DNA of 64,000 nt from Pseudomonas asplenii (GTDB taxonomy: Bacteria > Pseudomonadota > Gammaproteobacteria > Pseudomonadales > Pseudomonadaceae): assembly GCF_001293465.1 (NCBI RefSeq), contig NZ_JSYZ01000006.1, positions 1-64,000 of the forward strand, read 5' to 3'. Position numbers and translations under genes: made by a program. Positions 1-10,671 of this stretch are shown piece by piece. The first letter of the stretch is position 1, and each line of letters begins with the position of its first letter. Under the pieces are notes generated by a model, which worked only from the letters and a program-made list of their open reading frames with translations, did not search any database and was not told the DNA's origin.

Positions 1-99
1 AGTGGGGCGCATTATAGGCCCCTGGGAATGAGCGTCAACCGTTATTTTCAGATTTCTGTCATAAAGGCCAAAACACCCAACCCGCACCACCCAGCATCC

Positions 100-187
100 C
101 TGTAGGAGCCGGGCTTGCCCGCGAATACGCCCTCAAGCCTTGCGTCGCCAGGACAACCCTATTCGCGGGCAAGCCCGGCTCCTACAG
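100..187. repeat. REP pair (BIME-like inverted repeat)
   Basis: Two inverted copies of the pseudomonad REP sequence (core GCTTGCCCGCGAA) lie at about 100-131 and 161-187 with a 30-base spacer. Each copy can fold on its own and the pair can form a long hairpin. It sits just after the end of msrQ, the usual location between operons. The rest of the first 204 bases shows no gene that I can support. Confidence 0.9.
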
Positions 188-204
188 ATTGGAGGGTATG
201 CGCC

Positions 205-816
205 CTAGAGGGAGGCGGCGTTTTTTGGGGTGAGGCGCGGCATCCGCCGTGCAACCATCGGGATACGCAAAAGCAGGAGCAAGGCACCTATGACGGCATA
301 CACCGTCCACTCCTTCAGATCCGCCCTGACGATCCACAACATGTGCAACAATCCCAGCCCGAGGATCACATAGGCCAGGCGGTGCAACTTCTTCCACGCC
401 TTGCCCAGCCGACGCTGGCTATAGCGGTTCGACGTAACGGCAAGCACCAGTAGCCCCAGAAAACCCAGGGCCCCGACAATGATGTAGGGCCGCTTGCTCA
501 ACTCCACACCCAATTGCGACCAGTCCAGCCCCAGCACAAAAACCAGGTAGGCCGCCAGGTGCAACACCCCATAAGCAAAACACCACAACCCCAACTGCCG
601 CCGCACCGCTATCCAACCCGGCCAGCCACTCAACTTCTGCAATGGCGTCATCCCCAGGGTCACCAGCAGCAGAATCAATGCCCCCAATCCCAACCGGTCC
701 ACCAGCACCTTGCCCGGGTCCGGCCCCAGGGCAAAGATCCAGGCCTGATACAACCAGAGCAACGGCCAGACCATTGCCGCGACAAACACACTCAAACGCC
801 AGAACGGATATCGCAT
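205..816 (-). CDS. msrQ: Protein-methionine-sulfoxide reductase heme-binding subunit MsrQ
   Basis: The 203-residue protein is the membrane cytochrome b partner of MsrP. It passes electrons from the respiratory chain to the periplasmic reductase that repairs methionine sulfoxide in envelope proteins. The sequence is mostly hydrophobic with about six membrane segments and keeps histidines typical of the ferric-reductase-like (YedZ) family, for example in the YGVLHLAAY and [14 protein letters not shown] segments. Its start codon shares one base with the msrP stop (TGATG), so the pair is translationally coupled. Length matches the family. Confidence 0.95.
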   Translation of the reverse strand: MRYPFWRLSVFVAAMVWPLLWLYQAWIFALGPDPGKVLVDRLGLGALILLLVTLGMTPLQKLSGWPGWIAVRRQLGLWCFAYGVLHLAAYLVFVLGLDWSQLGVELSKRPYIIVGALGFLGLLVLAVTSNRYSQRRLGKAWKKLHRLAYVILGLGLLHMLWIVRADLKEWTVYAVIGALLLLLRIPMVARRMPRLTPKNAASL

Positions 817-1829
817 CAGTAGTTCTTCCGCAGATCCATGCCGGCATACAAGGAGGCGACCTCCTCCGAGTAACCATTGAACATCTGCGTCTCCCGCACA
901 TTCGGGCTGAACAGTCCGCTGGGCAGGCGCCGCTCCCGGGCCTGAGTCCAGCGCGGATGGTCAACTGTCGGATTGACGTTGGCATAGAAGCCGTACTCAT
1001 TCGCCGCGATACTCTGCCAGGTGGTCTTCGGCTGTTCCTCCACCAGACTGATGCGCACGATGGACTTGACGCTCTTGAAGCCATATTTCCATGGCACCAC
1101 CAGACGCAACGGCGCACCGTTCTGATTCGGCAGTTCCCGTCCATACATGCCCACCGCGAGGATCGCCAGCGGATTCATCGCCTCATCCAGGCGCAGCCCC
1201 TCCACATAGGGCCAGTCGATCAGGGCAAACCCGGAGCGCTGCCCCGGCATGCTCTTCGGATCCTGCAGAGTCTCAAAACGGATGTATCTGGCCTTCGAAG
1301 TCGGCTCGACCTGCCTGAGCAAGGCCGAGATCGGGAAACCGATCCACGGGATGACCATCGACCAGGCCTCGACACAGCGCAGCCGATAGATCCGCTCCTC
1401 CAACTGATAGGGCTTCATGAAGTCTTCGAGGGCATAGCGGCCAGGCTTGCCAACCTCGCCATCGATCACCACCGACCACGGCTCGGTCTTCAGCGAACCG
1501 GCATTCTGCGCGGGGTCGCCCTTGTCGGTGCCGAACTCGTAGAAGTTGTTGTAGTGCGTCGCGTCCTTGTACGGCGTGATAGCTTCGTCCTTGACCGTTA
1601 CCGCACCCCAGCGGGTATCCGGCAGCTTGCCGGCAAACCAGGACGGCGCATGGCCTGCCTCGACATCGGCATAGGGCGCCATCTGTTCGGCACCGGCCCA
1701 ACCCGGCATGCCAGCGAGCGCCAAGGCAGCCACGGAGCCACCCAACAGGCTGCGACGGGAAAGATAGAGTGCTTCAGGCGTGACCTCCGACTCCCTGGAG
1801 TCGGAGGTTCTGGAAAGCTTGATCAGCAT
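816..1829 (-). CDS. msrP: Protein-methionine-sulfoxide reductase catalytic subunit MsrP
   Basis: A periplasmic molybdopterin enzyme that reduces oxidised methionines in exported proteins (YedY family), 337 aa. The N-terminus carries a Tat signal with the twin arginines at about residues 24-30 (SRRSLLG), followed by a hydrophobic stretch and an Ala-x-Ala-like cleavage region near residue 47. The molybdenum-ligating cysteine is C152 in the segment YRLRCVEAW. It is first in a two-gene unit with msrQ. In this and related bacteria the pair is known to work as MsrPQ, so the function is well supported. Confidence 0.96.
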   Translation of the reverse strand: MLIKLSRTSDSRESEVTPEALYLSRRSLLGGSVAALALAGMPGWAGAEQMAPYADVEAGHAPSWFAGKLPDTRWGAVTVKDEAITPYKDATHYNNFYEFGTDKGDPAQNAGSLKTEPWSVVIDGEVGKPGRYALEDFMKPYQLEERIYRLRCVEAWSMVIPWIGFPISALLRQVEPTSKARYIRFETLQDPKSMPGQRSGFALIDWPYVEGLRLDEAMNPLAILAVGMYGRELPNQNGAPLRLVVPWKYGFKSVKSIVRISLVEEQPKTTWQSIAANEYGFYANVNPTVDHPRWTQARERRLPSGLFSPNVRETQMFNGYSEEVASLYAGMDLRKNY

Positions 1830-1892
1830 GGCGACTCCGCAGTATTGGATGACAGATGCATCAATAGACTACGGAGTCTGGAGGAAATTACA

Positions 1893-2750
1893 TCACTTGC
1901 CGTTGTTGTTCCGACGTAAATGCAGCAGGTACTGGATAGGCCCCGACGCCGCATAGGCGAGGAAAATCAGCAACAGGATGCGTGGCGGGTCGCTGAAGAC
2001 CACGGCAAACACCAGCACCACGGCCAGGATCGCCACGAACGGTACGCGGCCCTTGAGATCCAGCTCCTTGAAACTGTTGTACTTGATGTTGCTGACCATC
2101 AGCATTCCAGCCGCCGCCACCAGCAACGCCACCAGGAACGACATCTTCGACCCCTGGATACCGTAGTCGCTGAACGCCCAGACCGTGCCGGCCACCACAC
2201 CGGCTGCCGCCGGGCTGGCCAGGCCGATGAAGTAACGCTTGTCGGCCGTGCCGACCTGGGTGTTGAAGCGCGCCAGACGCAACGCCGCGCCCGCCACATA
2301 AATGAAGGCCACCATCCAGCCGACCTTGCCCATGTCCCCCAGCGCCCAGCCGAAGGCCAGCAGGGCCGGAGCGACGCCAAAGGCGACCATGTCGGACAGC
2401 GAGTCATATTCGGCACCGAAGGCGCTCTGCGTATTGGTCATCCGGGCCACACGCCCGTCCAGGCCATCGAGCACCATGGCAACGAAGATCGCGATGGCGG
2501 AAAACGCGAAATACTTGCTCGCTCCGGCCGGATCGCCGGCACTGGCGGCGCTTTGCGCACTCATCGCACTGATGATGGCGTAGAAACCGGCGAACAGGTT
2601 CGCGGTGGTAAAGAGGTTAGGCAGCAGATAGATACCACGATGCCGGACCTTACGGCCTTCGGCGTCATGCCCTTCTTCGACATGTTCATCGATCGGCAGC
2701 AGGCTTTCGGCGTCAGGAGCCTGGCTCGGCTCTTCGGGACGTTCGCTCAT
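1893..2750 (-). CDS. pssA: CDP-diacylglycerol--serine O-phosphatidyltransferase
   Basis: Makes phosphatidylserine from CDP-diacylglycerol and serine, the committed step to phosphatidylethanolamine. The 285-residue protein has a charged N-terminal tail of about 40 residues and then about eight membrane segments. The CDP-alcohol phosphotransferase signature DGxxAR-x8-G-x3-D-x3-D is complete at residues 98-120. This is the membrane-embedded type II enzyme and not the soluble phospholipase-D-like PssA of E. coli. It sits downstream of ilvC but is separated by a strong terminator, so it probably has its own promoter in 2751-2850. Confidence 0.95.
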   Translation of the reverse strand: MSERPEEPSQAPDAESLLPIDEHVEEGHDAEGRKVRHRGIYLLPNLFTTANLFAGFYAIISAMSAQSAASAGDPAGASKYFAFSAIAIFVAMVLDGLDGRVARMTNTQSAFGAEYDSLSDMVAFGVAPALLAFGWALGDMGKVGWMVAFIYVAGAALRLARFNTQVGTADKRYFIGLASPAAAGVVAGTVWAFSDYGIQGSKMSFLVALLVAAAGMLMVSNIKYNSFKELDLKGRVPFVAILAVVLVFAVVFSDPPRILLLIFLAYAASGPIQYLLHLRRNNNGK

Positions 2751-2852
2751 GGACAGTACCTTGCAACGGTGAAAAGTGATTCGACAGGGGTTCGCAACCG
2801 GCGTTCGGCGGCAAAACGATGCAGCTTTATACCAGAAGCCGCCCCCTAAACG

Positions 2853-2879
2853 AAAAAACGCGGCCTAGGCCGCGTTTTT
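2853..2879 (-). terminator. Intrinsic terminator after ilvC
   Basis: A near-perfect palindrome built on ACGCGGCC/GGCCGCGT is flanked by A and T runs on both sides. On the minus strand it ends the ilvINC transcript 17 bases after the ilvC stop. Its symmetry would allow it to work in either direction. Confidence 0.9.
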
Positions 2880-2895
2880 CCAGACAGACTCGAAC

Positions 2896-3921
<1,026 letters not shown>

Positions 3922-3964
3922 CTATATATCCAGGCCATCAGGCCATTCGCTAAATTGATTGAAA

Positions 3965-4456
3965 TCAGATGCTCAGTACTTTGTCGCCACGGGCAATCCC
4001 GGTGACGCCACTGCGTACGGTTTCCAGAATCGAGGCCGTCCCGATCGCCTGGATGAAGCTGTCCAGCTTGTCGCTCGTACCGGTCAGTTGCACGGTATAG
4101 ACGCTGGCGCTGACATCGACGATCTGCCCACGATAGATATCGGTGGTGCGCTTGATCTCGGCGCGCTGGGCGCCGGTGGCCTTGACCTTGACCAGCATCA
4201 GCTCGCGCTCGATATGAGCACTTTCCGACAGATCGACCAGTTTGACCACTTCGACCAGCTTGTTCAGGTTCTTGGTGATCTGCTCGATGATCTCGTCATG
4301 CCCGACGGTGGTCAGCGTCAGACGCGACAGGGTCGGGTCTTCGGTCGGTGCCACGGTCAGGCTTTCGATGTTGTAGTTGCGCTGCGAGAACAGGCCGACT
4401 ACACGGGACAGAGCACCCGGTTCGTTTTCCAGAAGCAGGGAAATGATGTGCCGCAT
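3965..4456 (-). CDS. ilvN: Acetolactate synthase small (regulatory) subunit
   Basis: The regulatory subunit of acetohydroxyacid synthase that gives feedback inhibition by valine. The 163-residue protein begins with an ACT domain (residues about 2-75, with the NEPGALSRVVGLFSQR segment) and ends with the family's small-subunit C-terminal domain. It starts one base after the ilvI stop, so the large and small subunits are made together. Also named ilvH in some genomes. Confidence 0.97.
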   Translation of the reverse strand: MRHIISLLLENEPGALSRVVGLFSQRNYNIESLTVAPTEDPTLSRLTLTTVGHDEIIEQITKNLNKLVEVVKLVDLSESAHIERELMLVKVKATGAQRAEIKRTTDIYRGQIVDVSASVYTVQLTGTSDKLDSFIQAIGTASILETVRSGVTGIARGDKVLSI

Positions 4457-4457
4457 G

Positions 4458-6182
4458 TTAGGTACGCTCCGTCTTGCTCAGCCACATATCGCGCATGGAG
4501 CCGTCTTTGATCTGCATCGGGTAGACGTGCTCGCTGGTATCGACCTGGATGTCGAGGAACACCAGGCGATCCTTCATGGCGAACGCTTCTTCCATCTTCG
4601 GCTTCAGGTCTTTCAGATCCGTGATACGGATACCGACGTGACCGTAGGCCTCGACCAGCTTGACGAAGTCAGGCAGCGATTCCATGTACGAGTGCGAGTG
4701 GCGGCTGCCGTAGCTCATGTCCTGCCACTGGCGGACCATGCCGAGCACACCGTTGTTCAGGTTGACGATCTTCACCGGCAGGCCGTACTGCATGCAGGTG
4801 GACAGTTCCTGGATGTTCATCTGGATACTGCCCTCGCCGGTGACACAGGCGACGTCAGAATCCGGGAAGTTCAACTTGACGCCCATGGCCGCCGGGAAGC
4901 CGAAGCCCATGGTGCCCAGGCCACCGGAGTTGATCCAGCGGTTGGGCTTGTTGAACTTGTAGTACTGCGCCGCGAACATCTGGTGCTGGCCCACGTCGGA
5001 GGTGACGAAGGCATCGCCCTTGGTCACTTCGCACAGGGTCTCGATCACGGTCTGTGGCTTGATGATACTGCCGTCGCCCTTGTCGTAAGGGAACAGGCCG
5101 CGATCGCCGCGCCACTCGTCGATCTGCTTCCACCAGCTGGCAACCGACTCCTTGTTCGGGGTCTCGCCGATTTCCTTGAGGGCTGCAACCATTTCGGTCA
5201 GCACGCTCTCCACAGGACCCACGATAGGCACGTCTGCCTTGATGGTCTTGGAGATCGATGCCGGGTCGATATCGACGTGGATGATCTTGGCGTTCGGGCA
5301 GAACTTCGGCGCGCCGTTGATGACACGGTCATCGAAACGCGCACCGACGGCCAGGATCACGTCGGCGTGGTGCATGGTCAGGTTGGCGGTGTAGCTGCCG
5401 TGCATGCCGAGCATGCCGACGAACTGACGGTCGGTGCCAGGGTAGCCACCCAGGCCCATCAGCGTGTTGGTCACCGGCAGATTGAGCATCTTTGCCAGTT
5501 CGGTCAGCGGTGCGGAACCGCCGCCAAGGATCACGCCACCGCCGGAGTAGAGCACCGGACGCTTGGCGGCCAGGAGCATTTCGGCAGCCTTGCGGATCTG
5601 GCCGGAATGGCCACGGACCGCCGGGCTGTAGGAACGCAGCTTGGCTTTCTTCGGAAAAACGTATTCGAACTTCTCGGCCGGGTTGGTCATGTCTTTCGGG
5701 ACATCGACAACGACAGGACCAGGACGGCCGGATTGCGCCAGGTAGAACGCCTTCTTCATGACCTCCGGGATTTCCGAGGCGTGCTTGACCATGAAACTGT
5801 GCTTCACGATCGGCCGGGAGATACCGATCATGTCGGTTTCCTGGAACGCGTCGGTACCGACCAGGGTGCTCGGCACCTGACCGGAGATGATCACCATCGG
5901 AATGGAGTCCATGTAGGCCGTGGCGATACCGGTGATGGCGTTGGTCGCGCCAGGACCGGAAGTCACCAGTACCACGCCGGCCTTGCCGGTGGCACGGGCG
6001 TAGCCGTCAGCCATATGGGTAGCGGCCTGCTCGTGACGAACCAGGATGTGGGTTACTTCCGGTTCCTTGAACAGGGCATCGTAGACATGAAGAAGAGCAC
6101 CACCCGGGTACCCGTAGATATATTTGACGCCTTCGTCACGCAAGAAGCGGACGAGCATCTCACCGCCAGATAAAAGCTCCAC
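4458..6182 (-). CDS. ilvI: Acetolactate synthase large (catalytic) subunit
   Basis: A thiamine-diphosphate and FAD enzyme that condenses pyruvate with pyruvate or 2-oxobutyrate, 574 aa. The catalytic glutamate E51 is in [16 protein letters not shown]. The ThDP/metal motif reads GEG at residues 449-451 where E. coli IlvI has GDG. I place the start at the GTG at 6182 because an AGAGGTG ribosome site stands six bases upstream and the protein then begins [13 protein letters not shown], as in other pseudomonads as I recall them. The frame stays open for 27 more codons upstream (to 6263), which I read as leader. Confidence 0.95.
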   Translation of the reverse strand: MELLSGGEMLVRFLRDEGVKYIYGYPGGALLHVYDALFKEPEVTHILVRHEQAATHMADGYARATGKAGVVLVTSGPGATNAITGIATAYMDSIPMVIISGQVPSTLVGTDAFQETDMIGISRPIVKHSFMVKHASEIPEVMKKAFYLAQSGRPGPVVVDVPKDMTNPAEKFEYVFPKKAKLRSYSPAVRGHSGQIRKAAEMLLAAKRPVLYSGGGVILGGGSAPLTELAKMLNLPVTNTLMGLGGYPGTDRQFVGMLGMHGSYTANLTMHHADVILAVGARFDDRVINGAPKFCPNAKIIHVDIDPASISKTIKADVPIVGPVESVLTEMVAALKEIGETPNKESVASWWKQIDEWRGDRGLFPYDKGDGSIIKPQTVIETLCEVTKGDAFVTSDVGQHQMFAAQYYKFNKPNRWINSGGLGTMGFGFPAAMGVKLNFPDSDVACVTGEGSIQMNIQELSTCMQYGLPVKIVNLNNGVLGMVRQWQDMSYGSRHSHSYMESLPDFVKLVEAYGHVGIRITDLKDLKPKMEEAFAMKDRLVFLDIQVDTSEHVYPMQIKDGSMRDMWLSKTERT

Positions 6183-6584
6183 GTTGTTCACCTCTAAAAC
6201 GCCAGAATACCGTCCACAGACACTGGAGACGGGTCTTAATAGGTTTACTTCTCGACAGAGCATGAGCGACGGTGGTCGCCGACTACGTCAGCACTGACTG
6301 AGCAAGTATTGGGAGTGCCCCAAGTGTTGCGGGGGTTTCCCACCCAGCGCGAGGTAACGCGTTGCGGGTGTAACAGGTCGGCGCGGATGTGCGCCTCATG
6401 ATCTGCCGAGTGGGTCTGCTTCTGGCAGTCCCTCTACAGCGGACTTTGGATTGTTCTGATTCGCCTCGCTCAAGTCAAGTCATCTATGCGCTTTCTTCGA
6501 ACCAAGTGCATGAGAATGCAGCAGAAAACCCTGACACAAGGTATATGCTAGCTTGCTGATTGAACTGCCTGACAAGGAAACCCG
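6183..6584. other. Long intergenic region between ilvI and the DUF4124 gene
   Basis: About 400 bases separate two divergent genes. It must hold the ilvI promoter and leader on the minus strand and the promoter of the small plus-strand gene; a TATGCT hexamer at 6544-6549 is a possible -10 for the latter. On the minus strand there is a weak hairpin, TTGGGGCACTCCCAA, near 6307-6322. I found no clear terminator or convincing leader peptide. Confidence 0.5.
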
Positions 6585-7016
6585 ATGCGTACGAGCATTC
6601 TCACGGCCAGCCTGCTGTTTGCCCTGAGCCCGCTGTGCCTGGCCGCTCCGATCTACAAATGGGTGGACGCCCAGGGCGTGACCCATTTCGACGCAACCCC
6701 TCCTCCCGGGCAGTCCGCGACCGTGGTGACCCCGGCGATCAGCCCCAACCCGACCTCGCCGACCAGAGGCGACGTCCCGGCCAGCAAGCCGGTGGGCGAC
6801 CAGAATGCCGTGGATGCCAAGGTCAGGAAGCAGGTGGCCGAGCAGGAAGCGGCGCGCAAGGTGTTCTGCGAAAAGGCCAGGACCAACCTGGCGCAACTAC
6901 TGAACGACCCGCGGGTTCGGGAGGAAGTGAACGGGGAATTGCATCGGCTGACCGATGAGGAACGGCAGACACGCCTGATCGAGACGCGCAAGGTGATCGA
7001 GGATCACTGCTCCTGA
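6585..7016 (+). CDS. DUF4124 domain-containing periplasmic protein
   Basis: A 143-residue exported protein of unknown function. Residues 1-20 form a Sec signal peptide ending in LCLAA. Directly after it comes the DUF4124 signature IYKWVDAQGVTHFDATPPPGQ, a short domain found in many proteobacterial envelope proteins. The rest is a Pro/Ser/Thr-rich linker followed by a charged helical tail with one cysteine near residue 104 and one at the C-terminus (HCS), which could form a disulfide. A ribosome site AAGGAAA precedes the ATG by six bases. It stands alone. Confidence 0.85.
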   Translation: MRTSILTASLLFALSPLCLAAPIYKWVDAQGVTHFDATPPPGQSATVVTPAISPNPTSPTRGDVPASKPVGDQNAVDAKVRKQVAEQEAARKVFCEKARTNLAQLLNDPRVREEVNGELHRLTDEERQTRLIETRKVIEDHCS

Positions 7017-7142
7017 AGGTTCGTGGCGCCCTCTTCGCGGACAGATCCTGCTCCCGCAGTGTCAGCGCCGTTCGCAGGATTCATGCATGGCGCGAGCACC
7101 TGTAATAGCCGGATTCATCCTTGAAGGTGCTCGCTGGTCGAA

Positions 7143-7472
7143 CTAGCTGGACTCGCCGATCAATCGATCGAACTGCGCCAGCAATGCCTGCAACTCCACG
7201 CCCTCTCCCGGACGCTGGCCGTAGACCATCTCGGCCATGGCCAGGATGCCCGAAGCGCTGGGCAGCGGCAGATCCTCTTCGAGGATGATCTTCATCCTCG
7301 GCAGGAAGATCCATTGCAGCCACTGCTCGAACTCCAGCGTATCGACACTGAACGGCTCGACACTGGACAACGCCTCCTCGCTCGGCGCCTCCTCGTCCCA
7401 CCACCCCTGGGCACGCAGCTCACGCTCGATCAGCAGCAACTGGTCGGCGATCAACGGAAAGCGGCTATCCAT
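7143..7472 (-). CDS. YqcC family protein
   Basis: A 109-residue acidic, helical cytoplasmic protein of the YqcC family. The conserved core is recognisable in the segment around FEQWLQWIFLPRMK (residues about 48-61). The molecular function of the family is not known. Its ATG shares a base with the stop of the upstream lipoprotein gene, so the two are made from one message. Confidence 0.85.
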   Translation of the reverse strand: MDSRFPLIADQLLLIERELRAQGWWDEEAPSEEALSSVEPFSVDTLEFEQWLQWIFLPRMKIILEEDLPLPSASGILAMAEMVYGQRPGEGVELQALLAQFDRLIGESS

Positions 7473-8215
7473 CAGAGATTGACCCTGGCCTTCTGGCGAG
7501 CCTGGGCAGCACCGGCGGCGTCACCCTGCTTTTCCCGGGCCTGGGCGATCAGTTCCCAGAGGCTGGCCTGCAGGTCCGGACGACCGTTGGCAAACCCCAG
7601 GCCACGCCGTGCCAGTTGCTCGGCCTGCGGCGCATCGCCCTGGGCCATGCGCACCTGGGCCAGGCGATACAGCACTTGCGGCTCACGCGGTGCCACACGC
7701 TGGGCGCGCTCCAGGCTCGACGACGCACCGTTCAGGTCGCCGCCGGACTGCTGCTGTTGGGCCGTGGTCAGCAGTGCCAGCACCGGACCATCCAGTTGTT
7801 CGTCCGCCGACAGGCCACCGCTGTTGCCGGATGGAATGCCGGTCGGTTGCGACAGGCCGTAGCCGCCCTGGTTGATCGACGACGTCTGGATCGGCGTGCT
7901 GTCCACCGGACCCGGCGTGATCGGACCGGTGGTGGAAGGACCGGGCGTCCACGGCTCGCTGCTGATCGGCGCGGACGTCGTCGCCCCACCACCGGGCACC
8001 ATCACCACCACGCCGGAATCCTGCGGAACGGCCTGGGTCTGGTTCGGCGCGGCACGGCGGATGGTGGTCTGGCGGAAGCCGCCGTTGGCCGAAATCCGGT
8101 CATTGTTGGAGACGGCTGTCCCGGAGTCGACGACCGGGATCGAACCATGGGGCACGCTCGAGCAACCGCCAAGCAAAGCCAGAGCTGTAAAAGCTGGAAA
8201 CCACCATTTGTTCAC
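7472..8215 (-). CDS. TPR-repeat outer-envelope lipoprotein
   Basis: A 247-residue predicted lipoprotein. The signal peptide ends in the lipobox LLGGC with the lipidated cysteine at residue 18. A long low-complexity Pro/Gly/Ser/Thr linker (residues about 20-125) leads to C-terminal helical repeats of TPR type (residues about 135-240), with repeated ALxxA and GxxxxAxxxLxRA patterns. It lies between mrcB (15 bases upstream) and yqcC. A scaffold or regulatory role for the neighbouring PBP1B would be reasonable because lipoprotein activators of class A PBPs are known, but this is only inferred from position. Confidence 0.85.
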   Translation of the reverse strand: MNKWWFPAFTALALLGGCSSVPHGSIPVVDSGTAVSNNDRISANGGFRQTTIRRAAPNQTQAVPQDSGVVVMVPGGGATTSAPISSEPWTPGPSTTGPITPGPVDSTPIQTSSINQGGYGLSQPTGIPSGNSGGLSADEQLDGPVLALLTTAQQQQSGGDLNGASSSLERAQRVAPREPQVLYRLAQVRMAQGDAPQAEQLARRGLGFANGRPDLQASLWELIAQAREKQGDAAGAAQARQKARVNL

Positions 8216-8231
8216 TGCAAACCCTCTTCGC

Positions 8232-10556
8232 TTAATTCAACCAGCCCTTGACCCAATCCATCACTTCGCTGGCCGGCGCGGGCGCCGAGCCACCGCAAGC
8301 CGCACCGGGTGCCGGCTCGCTGCCGCGAATATACGGCATCTGTACCGCACCGGGGCAATTGGCATCGGAGCCCTGCCCGGTATGTGGATCGATCCAGGCC
8401 TGAACAATGTTATCCGGTTGCGGCATGTCCAGCGGCAGCGGATCGGATTTCTTCATGAAACTGGTCCACACCTGCAGCGCGCCGGTGGCACCGGTGAACG
8501 GCGTCTTGCCGTTGTCGTCGCGCCCCAGCCAGACCACGGCCAGCAGGTCCTGGCTGAACCCGGCGAACCAGCTGTCCCGGGAGTCGTTACTGGTACCGGA
8601 CTTGCCCGCCAGGGTCAGGGTCCGGGGCAGGACGTTATAGGCACTGGCCCCGGTCCCCTCGCGCATCACCCGCTGCATCGCCGCCTGGATCAGGTAGATC
8701 GAGCCCGGGTCGAAACGCTGCTGGACCTGGAACGGATAACGCTTGAGCGGTTCGCCCTCAGCCGTCAGGACGCTGCGGATACCGCGCATCGGCGTATTGA
8801 AACCGCCGTTGGCGAGGGTCTGGTACATGGTCGCCACTTCCATCGGCGTCATGCCGCCGGCCCCCAGCAGAATCGACGGATAGGCCGGGAATTCGCGGGT
8901 AATGCCGAGTCGGGCAACCGTCTTGAGCACGTTCGGCACCCCGACTTCCAGGCCGAGGCGCGCCGTCGACAGGTTGTAGGAGTGCGCCAGCCCCTGGTAC
9001 AGGAAAATCGTGCCATGGGAGCGGCGATCGAAGTTCTGCGGTTTCCAGACCTGCCCGTCCGCGCCTTTCACCGAGAACGCCTCGTCCGACAGCCAACTGG
9101 TCAGGGTGTACTGGCTCGGTTTCTCCAGCGCCGTCAGGTAGACCGCCGGCTTGATCAGCGAGCCGATGTTGCGCACGGCATCCAGGGCACGGTTGAAACC
9201 GGCGAAACCGGGCTGGCGGCTGCCGATCATGGCCTGGACCTCACCGGTTTCCGGGTTGGTCACCACCATGGCCGCTTCCACATCCTCGGCGCCCTTGCGG
9301 GCCCCCAGGCGCTTGAAGGTGTCATTGACCGACGCCTCGGCCTTCATCTGCAGGATCGGGTCGAAGCTGGTGAAGATCCGCAGCCCTTCCTCGGTCAAGT
9401 CTTCGTCACGGTAGTCTTCGCGCAACTGGCGCTTGACCAGGTCAAGGAAGCCGGGGAACGAGCTGTCGGCCAGGCTGCCGCGCTTGGTCACACCCAGCGG
9501 CATCTTCTTCGCCGCCTCGGCCTGCTCGGTGGTCACCACGCCCTGCTGGGCCAGCAGGTCGAGCACCAGGTTACGCCGCTCCAGCGCCCGGTCCGGATAA
9601 CGCCGCGGGTTGTAATAGGAAGGGCCCTTGACCATCCCCACCAGCAATGCCACCTGGTGCAGTTTCAGCTCGGCCAGCGGCTGGCTGAAGAAGAACTGGC
9701 TGGCCAGGCCGAAACCGTGCACCGCGCGCTGGCCGTCCTGGCCGATGAAGACCTCGTTGAGGTAGGCCTCGAGAATTTCCTGCTTGCTGTAGTGCATCTC
9801 CAGCAGCAGGGACATCATGGCCTCGGTGAGCTTGCGGCTCAGGCTGCGTTCGTTGGTCAGGAAGAAGTTCTTCACCAACTGCTGGGTCAGGGTACTGCCG
9901 CCCTGGCGCATCTGCCCGGAGGAAGTGTTGACCCAGACCGCCCGGGCGATCGACTTCGGCGAAACCCCGAAGTGGTGATAGAAATCGCGGTCTTCCACGG
10001 TGACCAGGGTATCGAGCAGGTAGGGCGGCACCTGGTCGAGCTTGATCAGAATCCGGTCTTCGAGGTTTTTCGGGTACAGGCCGCCGATCAGCAGCGGCTC
10101 CAGGCGCACCACCGAGAGTTTCGCGCCGTTGAGCCCGGCCAGCTCCGCCACATAGTCGCCGGAGAAGCGCACCCGTACCGGCTGGGCAGCCTCCATTCCT
10201 TCGTAGAACTGGAAGCCACGGGTGTTGAGGTCGACCGTGTTGCCATTGACGGACGCCGCGCCGGGGCCATTGACCACCGACTCACGGCGGTAGCCCAGGG
10301 CATCGAGCTCGGTCAGGAAGTCTTCCTTGCTCAGCTTCTGGCCGACGAACAGCTCCAGCGGCCGGGCATAGACCTTGGCCGGAATGGTCCAGCGCTTGCC
10401 GGAGAACTTCTCCTGCACCACGGCATCGAGGTAGACGGCAAAGCCGGCCAGCACCACGAGACCGACCAGGCTGAGCTTGAGCGCCCAGCCGAGCCAGGGA
10501 CGAAGGCCACCGGACGGAGGTTTGGGTTTGGAACGAGGGGATCGGGTACGAGTCAT
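8232..10556 (-). CDS. mrcB: Penicillin-binding protein 1B (class A, bifunctional)
   Basis: Polymerises and cross-links peptidoglycan, 774 aa. Order of parts: short basic cytoplasmic tail, one membrane anchor (about residues 24-45), a UB2H-like domain (about 60-150), the GT51 glycosyltransferase with catalytic E188 in VEDRDFYHHFG and the QGGSTLTQQLVKN motif, then the transpeptidase with nucleophile S466 in SLIK, SYN, and KSG at 652-654. The last motif has serine where KTG is most usual; both are known in active PBPs. The C-terminus holds three cysteines that could form disulfides in the periplasm. Confidence 0.97.
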   Translation of the reverse strand: MTRTRSPRSKPKPPSGGLRPWLGWALKLSLVGLVVLAGFAVYLDAVVQEKFSGKRWTIPAKVYARPLELFVGQKLSKEDFLTELDALGYRRESVVNGPGAASVNGNTVDLNTRGFQFYEGMEAAQPVRVRFSGDYVAELAGLNGAKLSVVRLEPLLIGGLYPKNLEDRILIKLDQVPPYLLDTLVTVEDRDFYHHFGVSPKSIARAVWVNTSSGQMRQGGSTLTQQLVKNFFLTNERSLSRKLTEAMMSLLLEMHYSKQEILEAYLNEVFIGQDGQRAVHGFGLASQFFFSQPLAELKLHQVALLVGMVKGPSYYNPRRYPDRALERRNLVLDLLAQQGVVTTEQAEAAKKMPLGVTKRGSLADSSFPGFLDLVKRQLREDYRDEDLTEEGLRIFTSFDPILQMKAEASVNDTFKRLGARKGAEDVEAAMVVTNPETGEVQAMIGSRQPGFAGFNRALDAVRNIGSLIKPAVYLTALEKPSQYTLTSWLSDEAFSVKGADGQVWKPQNFDRRSHGTIFLYQGLAHSYNLSTARLGLEVGVPNVLKTVARLGITREFPAYPSILLGAGGMTPMEVATMYQTLANGGFNTPMRGIRSVLTAEGEPLKRYPFQVQQRFDPGSIYLIQAAMQRVMREGTGASAYNVLPRTLTLAGKSGTSNDSRDSWFAGFSQDLLAVVWLGRDDNGKTPFTGATGALQVWTSFMKKSDPLPLDMPQPDNIVQAWIDPHTGQGSDANCPGAVQMPYIRGSEPAPGAACGGSAPAPASEVMDWVKGWLN

Positions 10557-10671
10557 GGGCGCGGATTATACGCACTTTATTCATGATCAACATGTACACC
10601 CGGCGGTTTGCACTCCCCACCTTAGCGGCCATAATGACGCCCTTGAATTTCTGACCTCTGAAGGATCGCTC

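Noticed and set aside
6183..6263. In-frame 27-codon extension of ilvI
   Set aside because: The GTG at 6182 has a good ribosome site and fits the conserved N-terminus. The extension holds several Val/Leu codons but no attenuator-like hairpin pair follows.
7028..7062. Degenerate REP copy after the DUF4124 gene
   Set aside because: TTCGCGGACAGATCCTGCTCC only loosely resembles the REP pattern and lacks the GGCAAGC core.
7872..10586. 904-codon open frame antisense to mrcB
   Set aside because: Same reason: the opposite strand encodes a full PBP1B with all motifs.
10477..10671. Longer start for the kinase-fusion gene
   Set aside because: It overlaps the mrcB 5' end and shared promoter region, and the GTG at 10672 has a good ribosome site.
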